Source: Perlabentimonas gracilis (GTDB taxonomy: Bacteria; Bacteroidota; Bacteroidia; Bacteroidales; Tenuifilaceae). From it: a DNA stretch of 64,000 bases. The notes beneath the pieces are model-generated. The model did not search any database. It saw nothing but the letters and a program-made list of their open reading frames with translations, and was not told the origin of the DNA. The position numbers and the translations under genes were made by a program. Below are positions 9,751 through 18,336 of this stretch, in pieces; within the stretch, counting starts at the first letter, position 1, and each line of letters starts with the position of its first letter. The stretch spans positions 121,404 through 185,403 of the forward strand of contig NZ_JAANIG010000003.1 of the NCBI RefSeq assembly GCF_011174675.1, given 5' to 3'.

Positions 9751-9792
9751 GTTATTTTAACACTTTACACGTTAACATTGTGTGTTTTGGTG

Positions 9793-9800
9793 TATTTTTG
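9793..9800 (+). promoter_or_regulatory. candidate -7 box TATTTTTG
   Basis: The octamer fits the Bacteroidota TAnnTTTG element and lies 28 bp before the ATG of the small membrane protein gene. A TTG at the usual -33 distance is not present, so the call is partial. Confidence 0.35.
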
Positions 9801-9828
9801 AGGCATTGTTTAGCTTAGTAAAAAAAAT

Positions 9829-10230
9829 ATGCAGCGAAACCTAAGAATTACAGCGATTACCCTTTTGCTAATTAACAGCATTGGTGCCCTTTGGGGCGGA
9901 GCAGGTCTTATATACGACCCTTCAGGTGAGTTTATGCAGATGCCCCTCGATTTCCTCACCCATTCCCCTTTCAATAGCTACTTGATACCGGGGATAATCC
10001 TATTTACGGTTAACGGCCTGATGTGCCTTGCGGCAGCCATTCTAACCATCCGCAAGTGGAGTTATCATCCACAGCTTATCATTTTGCAGGGAATACTACT
10101 TGCGGGCTGGCTCTCGGTTCAAATCATAATGATACAAGTTTTTTACGCACCTTTGCATTTACCCTTTTACCTTATTGCACTTGCATTGATTATGTCGGGT
10201 TCAGTTTTATTAAGAGCAAAACCAGCATAA
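9829..10230 (+). CDS. small membrane protein of unknown function
   Basis: The protein is 133 aa with four predicted membrane-spanning segments (about 7-27, 48-71, 79-98 and 103-125) and short polar loops. It has no motif that I recognise; four-helix proteins of this size are common and poorly described in Bacteroidota. It lies 43 bp before the MuiA-family gene on the same strand and might share its transcript. The terminator before it and the -7 box at 9793 suggest its own promoter. Confidence 0.6.
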   Translation: MQRNLRITAITLLLINSIGALWGGAGLIYDPSGEFMQMPLDFLTHSPFNSYLIPGIILFTVNGLMCLAAAILTIRKWSYHPQLIILQGILLAGWLSVQIIMIQVFYAPLHLPFYLIALALIMSGSVLLRAKPA

Positions 10231-10273
10231 CACAAAGTTAAACATTAAGATACACTCTTTAAAACCCTACGCC

Positions 10274-12133
10274 ATGAAACCAATCATCCTACTGGCTTTA
10301 GCCATAATGATATCGTCAATCGTCGTTGGCGAAACGCAAAAGAATGTTGAGTCGTCCATAAAGCACGTAACCGTATACCAGGTTGGTGCGCAGATAACTC
10401 GCAAATCGGAGGTAAAAATTGAAAAAGGCATCACCGAGCTCCAATTCAGCGGGTTGCCCCAGGCCATTAACCCCGAGAGCATACAAGCATCAGCCGATGC
10501 TGGGGTAACCATCCTATCTGTTACCCATGCCATCGACTACCTGAATAAGCAGAAGGCCACCGATCAGGTGCTGAAGCTCGAGAAAAGGCGTGAGGTGATA
10601 AACGACAGCATCAACATCCATAAAAACCTGCAGCGGGTTTACGCTCAGGAAAAGGATATGGTTATCGCAAACCAAGCCATTGGTGGCGATAATGGAATAA
10701 GCGCTGCCGACCTGGAGAAGATGGCCGTATTTTTCCGGAATCGACTTTCGGAGATTGAGAGCCTACACTACCAGCAAACGCTCAAAATTCGTAAGCTACA
10801 ACGCGAGATGGTTACCATTACGCAGCAGCTGCTCGAGCTTAACGCGCAAATTGATATGCCCACCAGCTTGGTTAAGGTTAAGGTTAGCAGCGAAGCGGCT
10901 AAAAACGCCAAAATGGAACTTCGCTACTTTATTGCCGATGCCGGCTGGAAACCCAATTACGATATCAGAATTGAGGATGTGAACTCGCCCCTCGGGCTTT
11001 TCTACAAGGCCAAGGTAAACCAGAACACAGGCGAGGACTGGAAAGATGTACTGCTTACCCTCTCCTCGGGCGATCCATCCATTAGCAACTATAAACCCGA
11101 ACTCGATGCTTACTTCCTAACATTCGACAACTTCTACAGCAAGAGGGATCCGCTTGAGGCTTCAAAACCTTACTCAGGAACCGTATCGGGAAGAGTTGTT
11201 GATGAAATTGGAGAGCCAATCCCCGGGGTTTCAATAATGATAAAGGGAACCACGCAGGGAGTTGCCACCGATATGGATGGCCGGTACTCCATTAAGGTTC
11301 CTAGCGCTAGTAGCACATTGGTTTACTCCTTTATTGGGATGAAATCGTTGGAACTCCCAGCTAGTTCCCCCGTTCGAAATGTTAGGATGGAAAGCGATAA
11401 CGTGGCGCTCGAGGAGGTGGTTGTTACAGCTTATGGCGCCAGATCTGAAAATATGATGATAAGGGGTGTATCTAGTTCTGCTCCAAAAATGAATATTCAA
11501 ATCCCTTTGGCCATTGAGAAGAGCCAGGTGGCAACCGAGTTTAAGATTGAAATCCCATACTCCATTCCCTCCGATAATCAAGCCTACGATGTTTCAATTC
11601 TTGAGTACACCGCACCGGCTCAGTACAAGTATGCTGCTGTTCCCAAGCTTACCACCGACGCATTTCTTATGGCCAGCATCCCCGATTGGCATCTCTACGA
11701 GCTGCTCGATGGCGATGTAAGCCTGTTCTTCAAGGGAATCTACCAAGGAAAAACCTACTTCGACTTAAGTTCCATTGAGGATACGCTTACCGTTTCGATT
11801 GGGCGCGACCGCGATATTCAGATTAAGCGCGAGTCGAAGAAGGAGTTTTCTCGCCGTAGCGTAGTTGGATCCAATAAACGCGAGCAGCGCGTTTGGGAAA
11901 TTTCGGTAAAGAATAACAAACCTTTCCCTGTGGATATTGTGGTTGAGGATCAGTACCCCATATCAAGGTTAAGCGATATAAAAGTTGAGCAGGTTGATGC
12001 CCCCGGGGCAACCATCGATGAGGCTACTGGCAAGGTAAAATGGAACCTTAATCTAAAATCGGGCGAAACCCGAACCCTGCAGATTAAGTACACTGTGCGA
12101 TATCCACAGAATAGAAAACTGCTGGTGGAGTAA
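10274..12133 (+). CDS. MuiA-family protein (DUF4140/DUF4139) with inserted carboxypeptidase-regulatory domain
   Basis: The 619-aa protein has a signal peptide (about 1-19). A DUF4140 beta domain follows (about 25-90, VTVYQVGAQITRKSEV...), then a helical coiled region (about 95-190) and a DUF4139 beta domain starting near 205 (ELRYFIADAGWKPNYDIR), the layout of the mucoidy-inhibitor MuiA family. DUF4139 is interrupted at about 300-390 by a carboxypeptidase-regulatory-like domain (GRVVDEIGEPIPGVSIMIKG... TDMDGRYSIKV) ending in ALEEVVVTAYG. That end is like the TonB-box region of SusC-type receptors. DUF4139 resumes and ends with typical VRYPQNRKLLVE. It is exported; its function in Bacteroidota is unknown. 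See the findings for the insertion. Confidence 0.85.
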   Translation: MKPIILLALAIMISSIVVGETQKNVESSIKHVTVYQVGAQITRKSEVKIEKGITELQFSGLPQAINPESIQASADAGVTILSVTHAIDYLNKQKATDQVLKLEKRREVINDSINIHKNLQRVYAQEKDMVIANQAIGGDNGISAADLEKMAVFFRNRLSEIESLHYQQTLKIRKLQREMVTITQQLLELNAQIDMPTSLVKVKVSSEAAKNAKMELRYFIADAGWKPNYDIRIEDVNSPLGLFYKAKVNQNTGEDWKDVLLTLSSGDPSISNYKPELDAYFLTFDNFYSKRDPLEASKPYSGTVSGRVVDEIGEPIPGVSIMIKGTTQGVATDMDGRYSIKVPSASSTLVYSFIGMKSLELPASSPVRNVRMESDNVALEEVVVTAYGARSENMMIRGVSSSAPKMNIQIPLAIEKSQVATEFKIEIPYSIPSDNQAYDVSILEYTAPAQYKYAAVPKLTTDAFLMASIPDWHLYELLDGDVSLFFKGIYQGKTYFDLSSIEDTLTVSIGRDRDIQIKRESKKEFSRRSVVGSNKREQRVWEISVKNNKPFPVDIVVEDQYPISRLSDIKVEQVDAPGATIDEATGKVKWNLNLKSGETRTLQIKYTVRYPQNRKLLVE

Positions 12134-12167
12134 AGATTTTTCACCAACTATAATGGCTTTATGAAAC

Positions 12168-12218
12168 TCTGCGCCTCCTTTGTGTTTATATTTCATTCCA
12201 TCACAAAGAAGGCGCAGA
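12168..12218. terminator. large hairpin between convergent genes
   Basis: TCTGCGCCTCCTTTGTG (12168-12184) pairs with CACAAAGAAGGCGCAGA (12202-12218), one mismatch in 17, around a 17-nt loop. It lies between the stop codons of the converging MuiA-family and ABC-permease genes and can serve both strands. Its sequence resembles the 'cgtctctgcgcctt' part of the 145-bp repeats near 51.1-51.6 kb. Confidence 0.55.
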
Positions 12219-12236
12219 AAACACAAAAACCTTAAA

Positions 12237-12944
12237 CTACCATTTCCTTAAAAAAATCTTCCATAGCAGCGATAGGTAAACCAGCTGAAGGGTAACACCA
12301 ATTGCGCTAAAAAGCGCAAAGTGCCCAAAGCTGCTAATCTCTTCGAACGATCGGCAAACCCAAAAGGTGGGTATGGGTGCGAGCAGATATTTCAATCCCC
12401 CAGGGATAAAAAACTGGATAAAGGCAATAAATATAACAAAGCTAATACCCTTAAGTACAGCTGCCGCCTCAATTTTATTCGATGATATGCACAGCATCAC
12501 AAAGGCCAAAATGGGTGCCAGTATCGACACATTGATAGACAGAACGATCATCTCAAAAAAACCAATCGAAACAAGCCCGTTTAGTGCAAAAAAGAAGATT
12601 GAATTAAACAACCCCACTGCAATCATCGTTAAAACCCTTAGGCCAATTAGCTTATTAAGGTTAAATGGCAAAACCCTTAGCACCTGATTGATTCCCCCAT
12701 CCTTCTCGTCCATCATCACAAAGCCCATTACAAAGGCTGGGAAAATGGCCACCATTGCGCCAAACATAAGCACAACCAGCGGGGCATAATCGGTAACCTC
12801 GGGAAACAGTTCGATTAGTGCTGCCCCGCCAAACCGTACTAGCGGAACCAGCAGGAATGGGACAACGAGCATCAGAACAAGCGAACTGTCGCGAAGGATA
12901 TTCCGGGTATCTGCCCTTAAAACCGAAAGGTATGTCGATTGCAT
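12237..12944 (-). CDS. ABC-2 type exporter permease (second subunit)
   Basis: This 235-aa protein has six hydrophobic segments and is the last gene of a tetR-ATPase-permease-permease cluster. The segment VMMDEKDGGINQVLRVLPFN is the cytoplasmic motif seen in ABC-2 permeases of the fluoroquinolone-exporter type. It pairs with the permease at 12969 and the ATPase at 13686 to form a heteromeric exporter in the inner membrane. The start follows the upstream permease by 24 bp. The substrate is not readable; drug or lipid export is an inference from the TetR control. Confidence 0.75.
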   Translation of the reverse strand: MQSTYLSVLRADTRNILRDSSLVLMLVVPFLLVPLVRFGGAALIELFPEVTDYAPLVVLMFGAMVAIFPAFVMGFVMMDEKDGGINQVLRVLPFNLNKLIGLRVLTMIAVGLFNSIFFFALNGLVSIGFFEMIVLSINVSILAPILAFVMLCISSNKIEAAAVLKGISFVIFIAFIQFFIPGGLKYLLAPIPTFWVCRSFEEISSFGHFALFSAIGVTLQLVYLSLLWKIFLRKW

Positions 12945-12968
12945 AGCCGTGTTTTTTTCTAATTTGAA

Positions 12969-13655
12969 TTAGGATGCTTCAATCATCTTTGCCCTGTAAA
13001 CCCTTAAAGCCCATCGCCAGGCTAGGTATATTGATATCAGCAGGATTGATACCGACAGCAAAACCTCCCAAATTGCAATCGTTTCGAAAGCTGCCGTGAG
13101 CAGCTTAAGCGACGAGTGCGTTGGGATTATCCACATCAATTGCGATTGCCATAATCCAAAGAAATCGACCAGCGGAATGCAGAAGGGCATTAGAAACATC
13201 GGTATTATGAGAATATACTGGTTAAAGGTTTTAACCCTTTGCGCACCCACAAATCCCAGCAGCAAAAATAGGATGGATGTGAGCACTACAGCAACCATTA
13301 CTAATACGTACGATGCATCCAATTGTGATGCGAAAACTATGGCCAGCGAAACAATAGCTGCCGGAATTGAGAGCGAAATTGATTTCGACAAGAGATACTG
13401 CCAGGGCTGTAATGGAGTTACCACCAGCGCCGAGCTGGTTCCAGCCTGCTTCTCGAACAGCACCATCACCCCAACAAAGATAAATCCCATCATCGATGGA
13501 TCGGAAAAAATCAGCAGCACAATAATACTACTGGGGATATCGAGCAGGAACACCAGTCCAATGTACAGGGCACCAATACCAAGGGCAATTGGCAAAATTC
13601 CGTACTTAAGCAGAAGGATTACATCCCATTTTAATAGATTAAAAAAAGTTCTCAT
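12969..13655 (-). CDS. ABC-2 type exporter permease (first subunit)
   Basis: This 228-aa integral membrane protein has six hydrophobic segments and the ABC-2-like cytoplasmic stretch EKQAGTSSALVVTPLQPWQYL between membrane segments 2 and 3. It follows the ATPase gene by 30 bp and precedes the other permease by 24 bp, so the three are one transcript. The two permeases share layout but little sequence, as expected for a heterodimeric channel. Confidence 0.75.
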   Translation of the reverse strand: MRTFFNLLKWDVILLLKYGILPIALGIGALYIGLVFLLDIPSSIIVLLIFSDPSMMGFIFVGVMVLFEKQAGTSSALVVTPLQPWQYLLSKSISLSIPAAIVSLAIVFASQLDASYVLVMVAVVLTSILFLLLGFVGAQRVKTFNQYILIIPMFLMPFCIPLVDFFGLWQSQLMWIIPTHSSLKLLTAAFETIAIWEVLLSVSILLISIYLAWRWALRVYRAKMIEAS

Positions 13656-13685
13656 TATACAGCTGGCTTTTTGTTTAACCCTGTT

Positions 13686-14549
13686 CTATCCATTTGCTTT
13701 CAAACTTTTCCCTGTGGTTCTGAGGAAAACCTCCTCCAAGCTCTCCTCGCACGAGTGGATCGATTGAAGGTTAGGATTACCAATTGACTTCAGAAAGTCA
13801 ATATTTTGATCCAATCCGCTAAACTCGAACTCCTGGGTAACGAGTTTCTCTTCAACCCGTGTTTCAACCCTAACCCTGCGTTGCCCGTTCTGTAGTTTTA
13901 GCTCGCGGGGCGAGCCAATCAGCTTCAGCTCCCCATCCACCATAAAGGCAACCCTATCGCACAGCTCATCGGCATCGTGCATATTGTGCGTGGTAAGGAA
14001 TATGGTTTTTCCGCGTTTCTTTAGGTCGAAAATGATATCCTTTATCATACGGGCATAGCCCGGATCGAGACCCGATGTGGGCTCGTCGAGAAATAGAAGC
14101 TGTGGGTCGTGCATTAGCGCCCGCACAAAGTTAAGGCGCATCTTCATCCCCTTGGAGTAGGATTCCACAGGCTTTTTGGCGTGTCCCTCCAGCTCAACCA
14201 TTCGTAGTAACTCAGCGGGTTTGTGGGCTATGGTTGGGTAAAACGATGCGAATAGCTTTAAGTTCTCCTCGCCGGTAAGCTTTAGGTAATGGTTAGGCAG
14301 CTCAAAGCCCACGCCAATATTGGCAAAGTAATCGCCACTCCAGTTCCCCAGTGGACGATTCAGCACGTTCACTTCGCCTTTGTAGCCCTGTAAAAGCTTT
14401 ATCAAAAGCTTTTGGGTAGTACTCTTGCCAGCTCCGCTTGGCCCCAGGAATCCGAATATTTCGCCTTGGTGTACATCGAAGGTGATATTTCGAACAGCTT
14501 CTACATTCGATTTGGGATATGAATACGATAGGTTGTTTACTGATATCAT
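13686..14549 (-). CDS. ABC transporter ATP-binding protein
   Basis: The protein is 287 aa from the ATG giving MISVNNLSYSYPK; a longer reading from 14576 would overlap the tetR stop and adds nine atypical residues. Walker A is GPSGAGKS (36-43), the ABC signature is in YSKGMKMRLNF, Walker B is LLFLDEPTSGLD, and the switch His is in LTTHNMHD. It powers the two permeases encoded downstream. The C-terminal 80 residues are the short regulatory tail common in ABC-2 exporter ATPases. It starts 13 bp after the tetR stop codon, so expression should follow the TetR regulator. Confidence 0.9.
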   Translation of the reverse strand: MISVNNLSYSYPKSNVEAVRNITFDVHQGEIFGFLGPSGAGKSTTQKLLIKLLQGYKGEVNVLNRPLGNWSGDYFANIGVGFELPNHYLKLTGEENLKLFASFYPTIAHKPAELLRMVELEGHAKKPVESYSKGMKMRLNFVRALMHDPQLLFLDEPTSGLDPGYARMIKDIIFDLKKRGKTIFLTTHNMHDADELCDRVAFMVDGELKLIGSPRELKLQNGQRRVRVETRVEEKLVTQEFEFSGLDQNIDFLKSIGNPNLQSIHSCEESLEEVFLRTTGKSLKANG

Positions 14550-14562
14550 AGCAAATATATTT

Positions 14563-15156
14563 TTAGGCCTTCCCATTAAGGAGTTTCACAAAATCTTCGG
14601 TAGCTTTTCGCTCCTCGGAATGGAGTGTGTCCAGCTCTCCGGTTACCACAGCGTGCAGCTCCATCCCATCAAGCATTGCCGCATACATCTGCGCCAATTT
14701 ACGAGATGTAATGGGTGTTTTTATTTCACCCCCTGCCAAAGCCTTCTCGAAAAGGAGTGCCAACTTATCCTCCTCAAGCAGGCTACCCCTCTTAAGGTCT
14801 GTTCTAAACTCGGGAAACATGCTTACTGCCTGAAATAGGAGGTTAAAAAAGTTTGAGTTCTTATTCATCTCCAGCATTTTTTTGTAGGCTTGCGCCTTTG
14901 AATCGATTATGCCTATTAAACTTTCCAAAAGCGAATCACCTTGCTTTGCGGGAGGAATCCCCTCACCTATCCCTGCTATGAAATGAGTAGTAATTGCTTC
15001 CCGAAAAAGTTCCTCCTTACTTGGGAAATAGTGGTAAAACGCCCCCTTTGAAAGGCCAGAAACTCTAACCAATTCATTCATCGAAACCTTATCGTAACCC
15101 TTTTCCAGAAATAAGCGAAAGGCTTCAAAAAGTATAAAATCCTTAGTTTTTGTCAT
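14563..15156 (-). CDS. TetR/AcrR family repressor of the exporter operon
   Basis: This 197-aa protein has an N-terminal helix-turn-helix domain typical of TetR (KVSMNELVRVSGLSKGAFYHYFPSKEELF, about 20-50) and an all-helical ligand-binding domain. It is the first gene of the operon tetR-ATPase-permease-permease. A palindrome of the classic TetR-family type (ACCGACC-4-GGTCGGT) lies 7 bp upstream of its start and overlaps its -7 box, so it very likely represses itself and the exporter until an inducer binds. The inducer is unknown. Confidence 0.9.
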   Translation of the reverse strand: MTKTKDFILFEAFRLFLEKGYDKVSMNELVRVSGLSKGAFYHYFPSKEELFREAITTHFIAGIGEGIPPAKQGDSLLESLIGIIDSKAQAYKKMLEMNKNSNFFNLLFQAVSMFPEFRTDLKRGSLLEEDKLALLFEKALAGGEIKTPITSRKLAQMYAAMLDGMELHAVVTGELDTLHSEERKATEDFVKLLNGKA

Positions 15157-15162
15157 ACATCA

Positions 15163-15182
15163 TACCGACCGTTTGGTCGGTA
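15163..15182. promoter_or_regulatory. TetR-family operator
   Basis: TACCGACC (15163-15170) and GGTCGGTA (15175-15182) form a perfect 8-bp inverted repeat with a GTTT spacer. It has the ACCGACC...GGTCGGT form known for several TetR-family repressors and overlaps the promoter of the adjacent tetR gene. Confidence 0.75.
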
Positions 15183-15210
15183 AAGATAAATGAAAAACTT
15201 AACATACAAA
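15181..15210 (-). promoter_or_regulatory. promoter of the tetR-exporter operon
   Basis: On the minus strand TTTG (15207-15210) is followed after 18 bp by TATCTTTA (15181-15188), one base off the Bacteroidota TAnnTTTG element. The -7 box touches the operator, and the leader before the start at 15156 would be very short. Confidence 0.5.
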
Positions 15211-15297
15211 CAGTAAACAAGAAAAAAACATCCGCAGAAAAACAATTTTAAGTAAATTTGATATGGCTAAATATTAATCAGTTCCGCCAATAAAACA

Positions 15298-16224
15298 ATG
15301 CTCTGCATGTGGAAAGAATGGTTTAGCTATACAAAATCGCAACGTTATGGTATACTAACCCTGGCGCTAATGGTGGTCGTGGTTGCATTTTATCCATTCG
15401 CTCACCAAACACTATTCACAAAACCCAGCCCGCTCCTTAGCACAAATAGCTTTCATAAGGTTGACAGCTTTTACAATGCGCTTACCTACTCCAAACCGAA
15501 GGTTGAAACCTCTTTCTCAATGTCTGAGGAGGAAAGGCCTGCGGCTGCGGTACCCGAAGAATTTTATTTTGATCCTAACACAGTGAGTACCTCGGAGCTA
15601 GTGAGGTTAGGGCTAACTCCTCGACAGGCCGCATCCATTGAGAACTACCGACAAAAGGGAGGTCTGTTTGCAAAACCAGATGACTTTGCCAAGATGTATG
15701 TTGTTGACAAGGATATGTTTGAAAGACTTAAACCCTATATCAAAATAGCACCTGCACCAGAGCAACAGCCAAAGGACTCAACAACTTATCCTCCGCAAGC
15801 CCAATTTGCCAAAACCGAATCAAAAATTTATATCGACCTCAACACTGTAGACACCCTCGAAATTACAAGAATAAGAGGGATAGGCCGTAGCTACGCTCGG
15901 AGGATTATCTCGTACAGGGAACGCCTTGGTGGGTTTTACAATACTAATCAGCTAACGGAAGTTTATGGCTTCCCTAAGGATTTGCTTTCATCTATTCAAG
16001 ATCAAATCTGGGTTGACACGCTGGCCATCAATACAATTAACATAAACCTAGTGGACTACCAGGAGCTGAGGCGTCATCCATACCTAACGGACTACCAGGC
16101 AAAGGCAATTATTTACTATCGTGAAACAATGTCGAACTTCAGCAAAATAGAGGATATTAGAGCCAATAAGCTGATTGATGAGCAAACGTACCAAAGGATT
16201 AAACCATACCTCACCATAAACTAA
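15298..16224 (+). CDS. membrane-anchored helix-hairpin-helix protein (ComEA-like)
   Basis: The 308-aa protein has one N-terminal membrane segment (about 19-38) and then three copies of a ComEA-type helix-hairpin-helix unit. The copies begin at about 87 (FDPNTVSTSELVRLGLT), 179 (IDLNTVDTLEITRIRGIG, with the best-kept DNA-binding hairpin GIGRSYARRI) and 249 (INLVDYQELRRHPYLT). It probably binds DNA or forms protein contacts at the outer face of the inner membrane; a role in DNA uptake is an inference, supported only by a comEC homologue elsewhere in the window. An internal ATG at codon 4 is an alternative start. A TAAATTTG -7 box lies at 15253-15260. Confidence 0.8.
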   Translation: MLCMWKEWFSYTKSQRYGILTLALMVVVVAFYPFAHQTLFTKPSPLLSTNSFHKVDSFYNALTYSKPKVETSFSMSEEERPAAAVPEEFYFDPNTVSTSELVRLGLTPRQAASIENYRQKGGLFAKPDDFAKMYVVDKDMFERLKPYIKIAPAPEQQPKDSTTYPPQAQFAKTESKIYIDLNTVDTLEITRIRGIGRSYARRIISYRERLGGFYNTNQLTEVYGFPKDLLSSIQDQIWVDTLAINTININLVDYQELRRHPYLTDYQAKAIIYYRETMSNFSKIEDIRANKLIDEQTYQRIKPYLTIN

Positions 16225-16273
16225 AATCCATCTGCTATACAACTTTTTGTGCTAAGCTTAAGGTGCAAAATTT

Positions 16274-16281
16274 TATCTTTG
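16274..16281 (+). promoter_or_regulatory. candidate -7 box TATCTTTG
   Basis: The octamer matches TAnnTTTG and lies 20 bp before the glycosyltransferase ATG. The nearest upstream TTG is 24 bp away, a little far. The box also sits in an imperfect hairpin pairing GTGCAAA with TTTGCAC. Confidence 0.4.
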
Positions 16282-16300
16282 CACTAAACTTAAGCATCAT

Positions 16301-17299
16301 ATGCAAAAAACCAAGTATTCAATCGTAGTTCCAGTATATAACCGTCCCGATGAAATTGATGAACTGCTAGAGAGTTTAACACATCAATGCTACAAGAATT
16401 TTGAGGTTATTATTGTTGAGGATGGCTCGAGTGAGCCTTGCGATTCTGTTGTGAAAAAATATGAGGGCAGGCTTTCGATTCAATATTACAAAAAGGAAAA
16501 CACGGGGCCAGGAATAACACGAAACTATGGAGCAGAAAGGTCGGAAGGAGATTTCATCATCTTTTTCGACTCCGACTGTATAATACCAAGTGACTATTTT
16601 AATGAGGTCGAACTTGAGATCAACGCTAGGCCTGTAGATGCCTTTGGTGGCCCCGACAGGGCGCACGAATCGTTCAGCCCAATACAAAAAGCCATAAACT
16701 ACTCCATGACCTCATTCCTCACAACCGGAGGGATTAGAGGGGGAAGGGAGCGAATGGATAAATTCTACCCACGAAGCTTTAACATGGGGATATCGAGGCA
16801 AGTTTTTGAGGATACAAAGGGATTCTCGACCTTACGATTTGGTGAGGATATTGATTTCAGCCTACGCATTATCAAGTCAGGGTTTTCAACCCGACTATTC
16901 CCCAAGGCATGGGTTTACCACAAGCGCCGAACAGATTTAAAAAAGTTCTTTAGGCAGGTTTACAACTCAGGGATTGCCCGGATTAACCTAAACATCCTTC
17001 ACCCAGGAACCCTAAAACTAGTTCATCTTTTGCCTTCGGCATTTGTTGTTAGCATGCTGATATTTGGCCTCTGTGTACTTATTTGCAAATACTCAATTCT
17101 TGTCCCCTTGGCATACTCGCTAATGGTGTTTATAAATGCCTGGGCAATAACAAAAAAAGTAAATGTGGCCTTCCTTAGCATTGGTGCTGCGTGGGTACAA
17201 CTTTTTGGATATGGGTTAGGGTTCTTGCATGCTGTTTGGCACAGGGTAATCTTAAAAGGATCCATATTCAATGCTTTTGAAAAGAACTTCTACAAATAG
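16301..17299 (+). CDS. family 2 glycosyltransferase
   Basis: This 332-aa GT-A fold enzyme begins with the GT2 signature YSIVVPVYNRPDEIDELLESL and has the nucleotide/metal motif DSD at about 91 (IIFFDSDCIIP). A later acidic motif (GEDIDFSLRI) serves as the ED-x-D type catalytic site. Three hydrophobic segments near the C-terminus (about 245-310) suggest that it is held on the inner membrane. It would transfer a sugar from a nucleotide donor to a lipid or polysaccharide acceptor. No other polysaccharide genes are adjacent, so its pathway is unknown. Confidence 0.85.
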   Translation: MQKTKYSIVVPVYNRPDEIDELLESLTHQCYKNFEVIIVEDGSSEPCDSVVKKYEGRLSIQYYKKENTGPGITRNYGAERSEGDFIIFFDSDCIIPSDYFNEVELEINARPVDAFGGPDRAHESFSPIQKAINYSMTSFLTTGGIRGGRERMDKFYPRSFNMGISRQVFEDTKGFSTLRFGEDIDFSLRIIKSGFSTRLFPKAWVYHKRRTDLKKFFRQVYNSGIARINLNILHPGTLKLVHLLPSAFVVSMLIFGLCVLICKYSILVPLAYSLMVFINAWAITKKVNVAFLSIGAAWVQLFGYGLGFLHAVWHRVILKGSIFNAFEKNFYK

Positions 17300-17395
17300 A
17301 ATGGGCAGCAAGCAATTGGACTAAAATTTGTTAGTGAAAGCCTTGTGCAGTAAACTATCACTTTAAATTACTATCTTGCATAAAAATTGGGCAAT

Positions 17396-18319
17396 ATGAG
17401 AAACTTACTCCTACTCCTTGCAGCTGCAACCCTTTTTGGATGCGGCAGCAACACAAACACCAACGAGTTTAGCATAGCTTCGGTTGCCGAAGATGCACCG
17501 CCAATGGCTAGAATGGCTGCCGATTCGTATGCCCCTTCCGAGAAAACCATTGAACAATCGCCAGAGCAGAACCAAACCGCTGGGCAGCAAAAAATCATCC
17601 GCAATGCCCATATCTCAATTGAGGTGGAGAACTATGAAGAATCGAGACCTAAACTCGACTCTATCGTAAGGATACATAAGGGCTGGATATCCTCAGAAAA
17701 CTTGAATAACTACGAGTATCGCATAACAAACTACATTACCATAAGAGTACCATCAGCGTCGCTTGACCCAATAATAAACGACCTACATTCAATAGCCAAA
17801 AGGATAGAAAGCCAAAGCATACAGAGCACCGATGTAACCGAGGAGTACATTGATATTGAGAGCCGATTGAAAAACCAACGCGAGGTGGAGAAAAAATTTA
17901 TTGGCTTGCTTAAGCGAACCGATTCCATTGATGAAATACTAAGAATAGAAAGCAAACTAGCAGAAGTGCGTAGCCAAATTGAATCGATTGAAGGTAGGCT
18001 AAGGTACCTTAACAACAGGATAGACTACAGCACGGTAAACCTTAATATCTACCAAAAAATTGATTTTAAATTTGTCCCCGAGCCCATGGAAAGTTTCTGG
18101 GAGCGGCTTAAAACATCAATTCACAAAGGGTGGAAAGGTTTTGTTTCGTTTATTCTATTTCTCATTAGGCTTTGGCCACTACTAATAATTGGGTCACTCG
18201 CCACATATGCATTTACCCGTTACAGAAAGAACAGATCGAAACCAAGCATCATCAAGCGAAAGGCCAAGCGTAATAATAAAAAGAGCACAAAACCATCAAA
18301 AGTTTCTGATACCAACTAG
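17396..18319 (+). CDS. DUF4349 lipoprotein
   Basis: The start is taken at the ATG at 17396 (MRNLLLLLAAATLFGCGSN), which gives a lipobox FGC; the longer reading begins at a TTG. The 307-aa protein has a lipid anchor and a low-complexity spacer. A DUF4349 domain follows (about 70-225), with the sequence RNAHISIEVENYEES and a long coiled coil (DIESRLKNQREVEKKF... RIESKLAEVRSQIESIEGRL). One membrane segment (about 250-275) and a very basic tail complete it. The family is exported and of unknown function. It is followed 17 bp later by a TPR protein gene, so the three genes to 19793 are probably one transcript. Confidence 0.8.
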   Translation: MRNLLLLLAAATLFGCGSNTNTNEFSIASVAEDAPPMARMAADSYAPSEKTIEQSPEQNQTAGQQKIIRNAHISIEVENYEESRPKLDSIVRIHKGWISSENLNNYEYRITNYITIRVPSASLDPIINDLHSIAKRIESQSIQSTDVTEEYIDIESRLKNQREVEKKFIGLLKRTDSIDEILRIESKLAEVRSQIESIEGRLRYLNNRIDYSTVNLNIYQKIDFKFVPEPMESFWERLKTSIHKGWKGFVSFILFLIRLWPLLIIGSLATYAFTRYRKNRSKPSIIKRKAKRNNKKSTKPSKVSDTN

Positions 18320-18336
18320 ATAACACCAAGATATTT

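Noticed and set aside
13096..13767. 223-aa open frame on the plus strand opposite the ABC permease
   Set aside because: The minus-strand permease has membrane segments and operon context; the plus-strand frame has neither.
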